A stretch of 64,000 bases of DNA from Hymenochaete sp. R1 (taxonomy: Eukaryota; Basidiomycota; Agaricomycetes; Hymenochaetales; Hymenochaetaceae): positions 1 to 64,000 of the forward strand of contig JAFREE010000005.1 of the NCBI GenBank assembly GCA_019400425.1, written 5' to 3'. Under the pieces are notes generated by a model that saw nothing but the letters and a program-made list of their open reading frames with translations, was not told the origin of the DNA and did not search any database. A program made the translations under genes and the position numbers. Shown in pieces: positions 16,802-27,198 of the stretch. How positions within the stretch are numbered: the first letter of the stretch is position 1; each line of letters starts with the position of its first letter.

Positions 16802-17995
16802 ATGACCAGGGCGCTCATATTTCTCGCCGATGGCACCGAAGAAATGGAATTGTCCGTCCCGTTCCATTACCTCTTCCAGGCCTACAAGCACATAATGAAC
16901 TCACCTCTGCCCTTCCCCTCTGCATGCTCCCGCTTTCACAATCCCTGCTCTCCGACACACATCGTGCACGGTGCATGACTGCATTCTCGGGTTGGGCTGG
17001 ACCTCAGCACGATCACGTACGACACGCTCGTCCGCGCCGGCGTATCCTGTACCTCCGTCTTCGTCCCCGTTCCGTCTTCTTCACCCCCTTCGAAGGGTGA
17101 CAATGTGGCTGCTACGTGTTCGCGTGGAGTGAGGATTGTAGCAGACGCTTTGCTAGATGATATCCTTGACCCAAATTTGGACCCATCCGTACGTCCCTTC
17201 CCTGTTTCTACTAGTATCGTCTTTGTCTGATACCAAAGATAATCATGTTTATCTTTGTTCAACTCGTAATGGATAGTCGGGTCTGGGAGACGTCGACCTG
17301 CTTGTCGTGCCTGGTGGTGCGAAGGGTGCTGAGACGATCTCGGGAAACGAACGTGTGCAAGAGCTGGTGAAGGCGCAGATTGGGAAGGGGAAGTATGTGG
17401 GAATGATTTGCGCTGGTATGTATCCCCTCCCCCCTTCCCTTTTTTGTTGTCAGATCCTTTTCTGCATCTAAAGTTAGTCTAAATCGACCTTTGGGCTGCC
17501 AACAGGAAGTCTGGCGGCAAAGACGGCTGGACTACCCCGGCAGGCCATCACTTCTCATCCGAGCGTGAAAGCCGAGCTAGAGAACGGTACGTTGATGTTG
17601 AATTGAAGACACTCTTTCCGACAATCTCGTCCATTTCTCTTACGATTTTTTGCGTGTTTTTAGACTACCAATACCGGGAAGACTATGTCGTCGTGTCTGG
17701 TATGCTCATAACGAGGTACGTATTCAAGTTACTACTAATACACCATCACCCTTTCATCCGAAAACGTCGACTAATGGTAATATTTTTGCGATTCACAATA
17801 GTCGTGGCCCAGGTAAGTCGGACATCGATTATTCACACTCAGCCAGGAAGGATCGTTACGTTGACTTGATATTTAATAATGTGTATTGTAGGTACGGCGT
17901 TCCCGTTTGCACTCAAGCTTGTGGAGCTTCTCCTAGGTAAGGAGAAACGGGACGAGGTCCAAGGCCCGATGATTTTTGCTCCGGGTGCTGTTTGA
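16802..17995 (+). CDS. DJ-1/PfpI family protein
   Basis: Seven exons (16802-16851, 17008-17188, 17277-17415, 17506-17586, 17664-17715, 17802-17812, 17892-17995) give 205 aa, the usual DJ-1 length. The start MTRALIFLADGTEEMEF places Glu16 at the position of DJ-1 Glu18. The nucleophile elbow reads GMICAGSLAA with Cys122. The C-terminal signature LITSRGPGTAFPFALKLVE is assembled across the 11-nt exon 6. The family includes redox-sensing chaperones and glutathione-independent glyoxalases that detoxify methylglyoxal; which activity applies here is inference. The first intron (156 nt) is the least certain junction, but its splice restores the conserved MEF-TITYDTLVRAG sequence. Confidence 0.85.
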
Positions 17996-18637
17996 TTATC
18001 ATCAGGTTTCTTTACCTCTTCTTTCGATTCAAGCCACAGTTGCGTATATATATAATGAAAATAACCAAGCACTGGCGGAAGGAACAAGCAAACGGGTGTC
18101 TATGGCCTATACCATTGTGTAGCACCAAATAAGTTTATATTGCAGCACTGTAATAGTTCTGCGTCTCCCAATCAATCAACAAAAGCTGATGTGGCTATTT
18201 ATATCATGATTATGATCATAACCTTTTGCCAACTCAGAGTGAACGCCCACCCCATCCAACTACATGTACAGCGCAGCTTGCTTATGTCCGAGTCAATGGC
18301 TACGATTCTGACTACTCACCATTAATATTGATTTCCTCAAAGAAGTCCGTAATGATAGGCATCTTACGAAATACAAGAATGCTCGGGTTCCTTATGTTCT
18401 AAACGTGGTGGACTTGCCCGGCGGGGAGGCGCTGGTGTTCGAGAACATAGATGTATCATTCTTTTGACTTGACCAGCTTCTTCTCCAGGCTACTTTCGTG
18501 TCAGGCTCTTCTCATTTCTCGTTGATATTGCATGAGTGGTATTCTTTACTATTCCCTGCCTTCTGTATCTGTGCGGAACGATTAAAAAAGCCCGCGCTAG
18601 ATTTCGTTGAGCACACCGAGTCACTGTCCTCGGTATT
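17996..18637. other. Intergenic, DJ-1 gene to GNAT gene
   Basis: About 0.64 kb. No gene or RNA recognised. Confidence 0.5.
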
Positions 18638-20405
18638 ATGCCGGCTTCCGAGTCCGTCGAACTCGAACCCCTCTATGCGAACACCGATTCAAAATCGACA
18701 TCCCTATCAAATATCTACATCAAGAACGCCCTCCTAGAACTCTGGCCGGCCCTCCGCGGCATTTCCTACGAGGCATACCTCAGTGATTGCACCGACATTC
18801 TCGACTTTGCGCGCCAATGCCGATACTTTGCGGTTGTGTTCGAGGTGAAGAGGGCGACGGAGCAGCTCGAGTCGGCAAAATTCATGGAGGAGTGTACCAC
18901 TGCGGGAAACAGTAACATCAGCGGAAGTTGCAGCAGTAGCGTTCTTGCGAGCGGACTGAGTGCGGATGCTAGGCGCCAACTTGCAAGTGAGCAGCGCATT
19001 GTCCTTGCGTTCTACTCCACGCGCGTCTAAATTATATGCATGCCTCCCAGCTAGTTTCTCCGGATGGAAAATCCTCTCGTATGCTTCAGATAACGGTGCT
19101 CGTACATCAATTAATCCAGAAGTCGCACGGCGTCTAACGTACAAAGATGTCCGCAACATCGTCCAGTACTACCCCTCCGACCCCGGACCAGACTCGAGCA
19201 CCACTCGACTCGGAGACGACATCCAGCAACGTCAAGCTGCCGGCTTCGCGTCGATGGATTTCAAATCCGGGGCGAGACCGAAAGCACCCTTCTCGGCCTC
19301 AATCAAGGACGCTCAGCAGACTGGGTATATTGATATCATTTTGCGAGAGTTCGTCGGTGTTGTCTTTCTTCGTGATTCGCAGAATGACTTGCATGCGGCG
19401 GCATTGGCTCGTCACGAAGCTGGAGTCGGGATAGTCGTATGTCCCGGAGCGAGGAGGAAGGGAATCGCGACGTATGCTGTGCGCTGTGCACTCGAGAAAG
19501 CGTTCACAGAGTGCAGTATGCATCGCATCACCGCGAGTGTGCTCGAGCCATCACCTAGAAAGGGGTCGACAGGCAGAGACGAGGTAAAGTATTGGGATGC
19601 AGCGATGAGTTTCTTTGTGGGGATGGAATTTGGACTGGAACTTACGCGACGGCGGGCTGCTCGGCCTGCTCTGGGTCTGGAGTCCGAAGCATGCCCACTC
19701 TCGTCGTCGTCTTCTTGGCGAGATGTGCACGTACTTGCCATGCTCGACACCGAGTGGTTGCTCTCGCCTGAGCAATGCGTACTCCACGAAATCAGGACAA
19801 AGGAAAGGGGCCGCGCTGTAGGCTCGTTGACGTCTGCCAGTGGCCCGGCAGCAAGTGCGAGCACAGATGAGCTTCAAGAGTACCAGAAGAAGACACGTCG
19901 AACAAGAAGGGAAGAGATGCTTGCAAGGCACCAGCACGAGCAGGAGGCGGTTTCTGCTGCTGAGGAGCATAGGGGACCTCAGCAACGTAGACCCGGAGCT
20001 CGCGCAGATACAAACAGGAAAGCCCCCTCGATGAATTACCCACAGCTATATTCGGCAGAGTACTTGCAGTGGATTCGGTCTAACGAAGCCAGAAGAATAG
20101 CGCGACGGAAAAGACCCTTCGCCATTTCGAACCTCGGAACTGAGGGATGTTTCGATTCGATAGAAAACTGTTATCCGGCGATGGGACCCCAGGGCGAGCC
20201 ATACCCCCCGACAAGCTCGCAGGCGGGCACGAGTGTTCACGAACAGGTTGAGCCGGCTGTAAGTGTTCTAGGCTTCGTTGATGCTAAAGTGACGGCAGCT
20301 GAAACACCATCTCAACAAGCTTTCCCCGTATCCACGACTGGGATCGCACGATGCGCGAATTATAGCCGAGACTCGGTCCAATCAGCGTCCACCGTCATGG
20401 CTTGA
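18638..20405 (+). CDS. GNAT-family N-acetyltransferase, first tandem copy
   Basis: Exons 18638-18986 and 19051-20405 give 567 aa. A RimJ/RimL-like GNAT domain lies in the first two-thirds: the acetyl-CoA-binding loop reads GVGIVVCPGARRKGIATYA, followed by the helix and strand HRITASVLE, then AAMSFFVGMEFGLELTRRRA and a final strand WRDVHVLAMLDTEWLL. The C-terminal third is disordered but contains TRREEMLARHQHEQE, a motif also found in the next gene. The domain should transfer acetyl from acetyl-CoA to an amine or protein N-terminus; the substrate is unknown. The stop at 20403-20405 falls in a stretch whose next reading frame encodes a piece of Snf5 (see the pseudogene entry), so the last 20 residues may be recent and non-homologous. 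Confidence 0.75.
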
Positions 20406-20718
20406 AGATGCCGTTCAAGCCATGAGAGATGAGAATCCCAACGACCTCTTTGAGCTAGTTGTAAGACGGCCGCAACATGCCGCTGCGAACGGCCAGCTTG
20501 ATTCCTGGCGAATTAAATGCCTCGACTGTCCCGGAAAGGTGTGTACTTTCTTGATTCTTCTCATTGGAGTTGTCAAAAAGGAACCGAACATTGACACATA
20601 CCTTTCATAGATTTATAACATTGGTCCTGGAGAAACGATTCGAAACTTCGAAGTTCATGTACGCAATAGGATGCACGTATGTAGAGTAGCAGAAAGGGTC
20701 GCAAGAGAGCAGATATGA
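20343..20718 (+). pseudogene. Relic of a Snf5/SMARCB1-type C-terminus
   Basis: A reading frame offset from the GNAT gene encodes RPPSWLEDAVQAMRDENPND, then DSWRIKCLDCPGK, and, across a normal-looking intron (20539-20610), IYNIGPGETIRNFEVHVRNR, with a stop at 20716-20718. From memory, this resembles the conserved tail of fungal Snf5 proteins (SWI/SNF chromatin remodelling). No Snf5 core domain or plausible promoter precedes it, and its 5' part overlaps the end of the GNAT coding region. I read it as a transferred or duplicated fragment, probably not functional. It could instead be the last exons of an undetected small gene, starting at the ATG at 20422. Confidence 0.5.
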
Positions 20719-21267
20719 AGATTCAAACATCTTCCTTGTGCGTCGAGGTGGATCATATTTTAATGAAGGAGTGCAAGATCAATGCTCTTTAGCTGACATC
20801 CGGCTGCTACTGAGTCGTTGACGGTGGTATACTGGTGACCAGCGTCCAGAGATCGTAATCCGAAAGAGAGAGTGTGTGTGTGCGCGTGCGTGCGTGCGCA
20901 AGACGGGTTGTTTGTAACTATTTATAGAAATTATACATTACATTACGTGGCGCGAGTCTGATCTCCTGCTTTCTTTCTTCAACGCTATGTTTCTCTTTTT
21001 CTTTACTGGCTCATTCACCCGTTCTACTCATTATGCTTGTCTTACAACATGATAACACTGAAGGACGACGAAACCTGACATGCTGGGATATTGCTGAAGA
21101 AGGAAGTCTGATTCCAACAAACGGCGCCTATAATTCGATCATCAATGCGTGGAGGCAGTGGGTCATTGGATACGAATATATACACATATCAAGCAATGTG
21201 ACTCCTTGCAGGCGCTTGTCTTTGTACCCCGCCTCGTTGTTTTCATTCTTGCTTCCTTACCACCACT
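20719..21267. repeat. Intergenic with GT/GC-repeat microsatellite
   Basis: About 0.55 kb without a gene, between the Snf5 relic and the second GNAT copy. Positions 20872-20898 are an alternating GT tract followed by GC/GTGC units, a simple purine-pyrimidine repeat. Confidence 0.6.
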
Positions 21268-23405
21268 ATGCCCTCGACTAATGACAGCGCAGAGTCGACG
21301 ATGACCGTGGAGGTCGTACCTTACGACGAGGAGGCTGGCGAGATTGTAACGCATTTCCCGGAAGTATGGGACATGCTGCAGGAAACCTCGGTAGATGCGA
21401 TGCTCACGCCTGAAAGCAACATTTTCCAGTTTATTGAGAGGTGTCTTTTATTCCACATGATATACCAAACGGATAAGGAGTCGAAAGCTACCGTGACCGT
21501 GGATACGGAAGAACCAGAATGTCCTGAGGTTCACATTCCTATTATACCACGAGATAGCGGTACGTGAAGTGACGAAAGCTGCTCTGGTTGACCTCGTTAC
21601 TCAGCATTCTTGATTTTCTAGCCATCGAAACGGATATGACGACGGGTGATGACTTGTGGTCGATTTGCCCTGACGAGAATAGGGATACCCCGGCCGTTGC
21701 ACACCCGTTTTCCTCTTGGCCCTCTTACCAATGGGAACCAACACAAACTCCCAGACTGTCAATAAAAACGAAGAACGTTCGAAAATTTGCCGGAATAATC
21801 TACGTCTTGGGTTCAGAAACGCCTGCAGCAAAAGCCGCTTCAGAATGCTCCGTTGGAATTGCCATCCTGCATGACGTGCGCGGGCGGGGTATTGCTTCAC
21901 AAGCTATCCAACACGTACTCGAGTTGGCCTTCTCTACTTTTGGCTATCATAGGGTAACAGCCAACGTATTGAGTGCTGATCCTCGTGCTCTAATACTCTC
22001 TAAAGTATCACAAGAACAGAACCAAAAGAAGAAGGCGGCGCAACCCGAGCAACAGTATGGTCCGGTGCTAACGGAGAATGCACTAGCCTTCTTCGTAGGT
22101 ATGGGGTTCTCACTTGAAGGTATTCGCCGCCGAGCTGTTCCGGGTGGAGACTCAATTTGGCGTGACGCCCATACGCTCTGCATGCTGGATACCGATTGGA
22201 TTTTTGCCCGCGACCGAAGGAAAATCAGGGAAAAGTCAAGCTCTTTGTCAGTGTCGAGCAGCAGCACTACTATGAATGGGATTGCTAGCCAGGGCTGTGG
22301 AAGGACGAGATGGGACGAAATGATACAAAGACACCAACGCGAGCAGGAATCGCTGGCGGCTTTCGAGAGAAAGCTTAAGCGCTCTTCCAGCTCGGAGACT
22401 ATCCGCGCCGATGCAATATTAGCAGAGGGGAGTCTTGCACTCACGAGCGCCGTTGGAACTTTTCAAGCGAGCTCAAGTGAGCGCCAGTCGTTAGCGCCTG
22501 ATGTCCATGCTACGGAACGCGCGTGGATGAGAGATAATATCTCGGGCATTGACTCGAACTCCGATTTTGCCAGTGCTTTGGACGGTAGCTCCAGTGTATT
22601 CGGCGCACCCTCATCCATATCAGCGATACGAACAGCACTTGACGTCAATTTTTCACGTAGCAAAGTCGCTGAGTACCTCGAAGGTTTAGGCGACAGGCAG
22701 TTCACCCCGGGCCCACCGTCTCTCTCAGATGACGGCCACAATGATGACGATGCTAGTGATGGCGCTCTCGGCGCGAACAATCTGAGAGCGGAGACACGAA
22801 GAGCTTTAGCGATGATAGCAAGTGGACGGAGACAACGCGAATCGGAGCCTGCAGAGCGCCTCGACGCCTCGTCAGGATTCGAGTCAGACGTGGGCGATTC
22901 CGTATCCGTCGGACCCAACGACCTATGGTCAGAGATGGATTCTGAAGATGGCGATAGAGACGAAGCGTTGCTGAGGTTCGTTCCGCGCAGGAGACAGATT
23001 CTCATACCGTATTCCAGAGCTATCGGGATCGGCCAAGGACCTGCTCGCGCTCGGAACGTCGTCGTGGATGAGGATGGTCCAGCTCATTCTCAGTCAGCGT
23101 CGGTGGTGGATATGGGCCGTGCTGGAAGATCTAATACTCCGAACGAGGGCATCTACGTGGACACGAACCCGCCTTCTCCCTCTCGAAGCGCCGAAAACTT
23201 GTCAGTAGTTGCAGACGCCGACGCCGCTGCCGACGATATCGATATGGGGATGGAGATGGACATAGGCACGCTTTCGAATGCTTCCAGCAGCTCTGACGCG
23301 AGTTGGGACGTTCTTTCGAATTCCGGATCATCGCCTCCTCATTCCGTCGCTAGCACGGGCTCGACTTGGACGGACGCAAATGTGAGCGATGGCGATGGGG
23401 TGTAA
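21268..23405 (+). CDS. GNAT-family N-acetyltransferase, second tandem copy
   Basis: Exons 21268-21559 and 21622-23405 give 691 aa. The GNAT core matches the upstream gene segment by segment: acetyl-CoA loop SVGIAILHDVRGRGIASQA, then YHRVTANVLSAD, ALAFFVGMGFSLEGIRRRAV and WRDAHTLCMLDTDWIF. The canonical R-G-R-G of the binding loop is better kept here than in the first copy. After the domain comes TRWDEMIQRHQREQESL, shared with the first copy, and then about 370 residues of acidic, Ser-rich low-complexity sequence. Substrate unknown. It is convergent with NAA15 downstream, with about 340 bases between stop codons. Confidence 0.75.
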
Positions 23406-23746
23406 GGGGTGTCGTTATCATCGATTTTTTTGTTGGCCTTTTCCGAGAAATGTATAGAATAGTTTGATCATGTATGTGTCTAACCAAGCCTTTTCTCGCT
23501 TTCTTCTTCTGTAACCATTGACTTCCATCTGTGAATTCTTGCACATTGACTCGTGCACCGTCGTCTTCCGTGTACTACGTTTTGATTTCAGCTTACTCTC
23601 CCGCTTTCTCGTCTCTCGTACCTGTTCAGGCTTGTCTCTATCATGTTCATACATGTCATTGCATACATCGTTCATATATCTACCATGGCGCAAAACACCA
23701 AGCTCAAAGGCTCCGCTCGTCTTCCTGCAAAGCCCACATCCGCCTT
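23406..23746. other. Convergent intergenic spacer, GNAT and naa15
   Basis: 341 bases between two stop codons on opposite strands; it should hold both 3' ends. Nothing else is visible. Confidence 0.5.
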
Positions 23747-26700
23747 TCAAGCAGCCGTGACTACCTTCTCAACCCCATTCGTCCCTATACTCTCTGTCTT
23801 CTTTTCCTCTTCCTTTTGTCGCTTCTGACTCAGCTCGGACAATTCAGACACGATCTTCGCTTGCTCTTCCGGAGACTTGAAGACCGTGGAGAGCTCGAAG
23901 CGCTTGTCGCAGGCTTCGCGGAACTCGGATACACGAGAAGACTTGACACAAGTGAGGAAGTCGAGGGTTTGTAAGGCGCTCTAAAGAGGAAAGCGGTTAA
24001 TGTTAAATTTATGGGGGAAGAGAGGAATGCAGATCAGAAACGGACCTTAATGTTTAGATCGCTCTCGGGCGCAAGGACGGAGAAAATTGTGTTTTCGACC
24101 TCTTCGAGCGGTGAGTGAAGGAGGTGCAAGCTTCGTGCTACTGCAAGGGTGGCGAGTGCGTTTCCTCCATGCGTTTGGAGATATTGCGAGTTGAACGTTT
24201 CCGGGGCTGCGTCGCCTGGTTTAAGTGTCGATAAGGCGGCCTTGACTGCAGCTAGTACAGGTGCTGGAAGTGTTTCCGAGAGGGTTGATACTGCACATTG
24301 GGATGAAAATGAGAATATGTGGCTTTTATGAAATAGATATCGCTCTTACTTCGCTGGTCAAGATCGATGGTTCGAACGTGAAGTTCGGGGTCCTCTGGGT
24401 TTATAGAGCGAGCGGCGAGAAGAGCTTTGACAGCTTGCACATACTTTTCTGGGATACAATTTAGAATCTGCTCTGAAACTTAAATGACAAGGTACTGACT
24501 TTGGCGTACCGCTACATCGTATACAACGAATGAGATATCTGGCCTTGTGTGTGGTCGTGAAGCAAGTGGCTTGAGCATCTTCCAGGCTTGCTCTAATCCA
24601 TCTGAAGCACCAAGAGCTTTTGTCCCTTCGGGATCATCGTCTTTCATTTGCTGAGGTTCCAGCCCTTTGTCTTCGTTTGCCGATGTACTGTTTGATGAAG
24701 AAGCGTCTGTTGGAATGCGTGGTCAATTAATATAGAAGTGATAGATAGGTATTACAACGAACTTACTTTTCTTCGCTTCCTCCTGGACTTTCGCGGCTGC
24801 CTTCTTTGCCTTCTTTTGTGCTTTCTTCTCAGCATCCGATTGACCTATGCCTGTCATGAGCCACTATCTTAAAGGAATGACACAAAGGCCTGAACCTGTT
24901 GGGCTATTCGAGACCAGTGAAGGATCATCGTGAGCTCGGATATAAAGCTATTAGAAGTGCTTCAGAGCGATGTCATCTCTGTATAACACGAATTTCATAC
25001 TTTGGAGGCCTCCGTCGCGGAAAGCACGAAAGACTCGTGTAAAGGTAAGTTATCTTCCCACTTAAGCATTCTGACAACAGATAAATATGGGGAATGCAAG
25101 TCAAAATTTAGACCTGCTCTTACCCAATGTAATATCTCAAAGTAGCGCGGCGGACAGCGTAGTAGTGGAAATCATACTGATCTTGATTAAATTCCTCGAG
25201 TAGCTGTAAGGAAAATTTTGTCACTTATGGTTTACATCGGGAAAGTGCATGCTCCTTTACTTTTTGGAGAGCGAGATACTTTTTGAGGGCAGGCCCGAGC
25301 TTGCCCTGTCTCTTTTGACACCGAGCCTCCTCTGATAAATAGAGCATTGATTGCATCTCCTCCAAGTCTGCTCCTGGAGAAGCCGCCTCTTTCTAAAAAA
25401 AATCAATTCAGAAATAGGTATTCCAGATGAGACGAGGGGATAAACCTTGGTGAATTGTCCGAGAATGCTCTGCGCCTCAGAGGACAAGCCAGCCCGTAGG
25501 TGGTATTTGGCACTTTTGGTGTTGAGGAACCGATCCGCCTTGTCGAGTAATCGCGCTTCTTCCATATACCGTACCGCTCCAAAGAGGTCACCAGCCCTTT
25601 TCAGACACCTCGCTTTGCAGGTATATAGTTCTGGAAGAGCCGGTGCTAGTTTGATAGTCTCTTCGATTACAGAAAGGGACTTGTCGTATTGTCGAAGGTA
25701 CGAGTAATGTTGCGCGAGGAAATACAAAGCCCAGACTTTTGGCGACGAAGAGTCATCATCTGCTGAACCGTTTGCTGTTGATTCAGGCGATACGGAAGAC
25801 TTCAACTCTTCTGCGACCTCTCCCACTATCCGTTCTTTCGAAGAATCTCTGTAGAGCGACTTTATGTCCGAGAATATTGATGGTATCCCCTTCTGGAACC
25901 CAGCGAGGAGGTAAGACCTCACGCGTTCTCTGAAATCCGATTCTGTGAAGGTCAAATTGAGGGCTTCATAGTTGACATCTTATTCGACATACTCACCGAC
26001 GGAAATAGTCAATGCTATTCGAAGCGGAGCTCTGGCACGGGGGTGTTGTGAAGTAAGGTCATCTAATATCTGGAGAACTTCAGGTCGCTTGTCATCCTCT
26101 ACAGCATCTGCAAGGGTTTGTCAGATTTATGGGTTAGAGGCGGTGCTGACAAGACTTTTGAAGTACCTATGGATAAGCTTTTCAGAGTCAAGAGTTTTCG
26201 GTAATATTCGTAGCAATCCGGGTTTTTCTCTATGAGAACTCGCCACGCATTCTCTGCTTCATCAGATTTTATCTTAGACAAAAGCTGCGCTGAAATTTCA
26301 TAAGGAAAGTGCGAGCTAGATAGTGAAGTCATACTCACCGCGGGTCTCTAAAACTGCAAGGCGGTCGATAATCACCCTCGACTTCGCATTGGTGTCCAAC
26401 ATCGTAAGAGCCTCGTCTAGCTCACCAAGCTCTTCGAGTACGCTGATGTGATATAGTACAAGCTCTGAATGCTCATAATCATAGTCTGGCACATTCTGCT
26501 CTTTCGTGGTTTGCGTCAATACTCCACAACACCAGTAGAATAATTCTTACCTTGACAATTGACATATAATGTTCCAGAACTCTCTTCGCCCCCGCAAGGT
26601 CACCGCACAGCTGATACGCAAGTGCCAGGTGTAACCAATTTCGGCGAACATTTGGACGTAGTTTGAGAATCAGTTCTCGAGAATCTCGTAGAGCGTCAAA

Positions 26701-27198
26701 TTGACGAAGCTGGGTCTGGAGGTTTGCAGCATCATTGAGAAGATTCAAGTTTTCCTGAGCAAAGATCCTCAGTTTCACAAGTTTTGAAATAAAGATGTGT
26801 ACACGAACTTTGTCACATCTCAGCGCCTGAGTATATGATTTTAGAGCACCCTCGTAGTCCTTCTGACCCTTTTGAATGAGTCCGTAGACGTGCCATACGA
26901 TGTGCGACGTTATATCAAGCCGGATTCCCTTCTTGACGAGCTCTAGCCCTTCCTCTCTTCTTCCCATGTGAGTCAGAAGGAGACCCTTCATGCACAATGT
27001 CTCTGAAAATGCTTCAGACGTCGCTCCTTACGAAAAGCATGGTCGCCACATACCGCCATGGTCCGGATTCTTCTTGAGGATGGCGTCAGCGGTCTTGATG
27101 CCTTTCTTCAGCTGCCTTGCTTCATACAAAGCTAAGAGCTCTTTGAACAGATTATTTTCTTTTGAAGCAAGCGTCCTTTTGGTTGACGTGGGTGCCAT
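23747..27198 (-). CDS. naa15: NAA15/Nat1, auxiliary TPR subunit of the NatA N-terminal acetyltransferase
   Basis: The gene reads on the minus strand from ATG 27198 to a stop at 23747 through many short introns. The N-terminus MAPTSTKRTLASKENNLFK is followed by TPR-like repeats: KKGIKTADAILKKNPDHG, YGLIQKGQKDYEGALKSYTQ, RRNWLHLALAYQLCGDLAGA and PKVWALYFLAQHYSYLRQYD. The central block contains the family-typical NQDQYDFHYYAVRRATLRYY, followed by LLKWEDNLP. A Lys/Ala-rich stretch (GQSDAEKKAQKKAKKAAAK) and a helical C-terminus ending VEKVVTAA complete it. NAA15 anchors the catalytic NAA10 at the ribosome exit tunnel, and NatA acetylates Ser/Ala/Thr N-termini. The catalytic partner is not in the window. 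Not every internal splice site was fixed. Confidence 0.88.
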
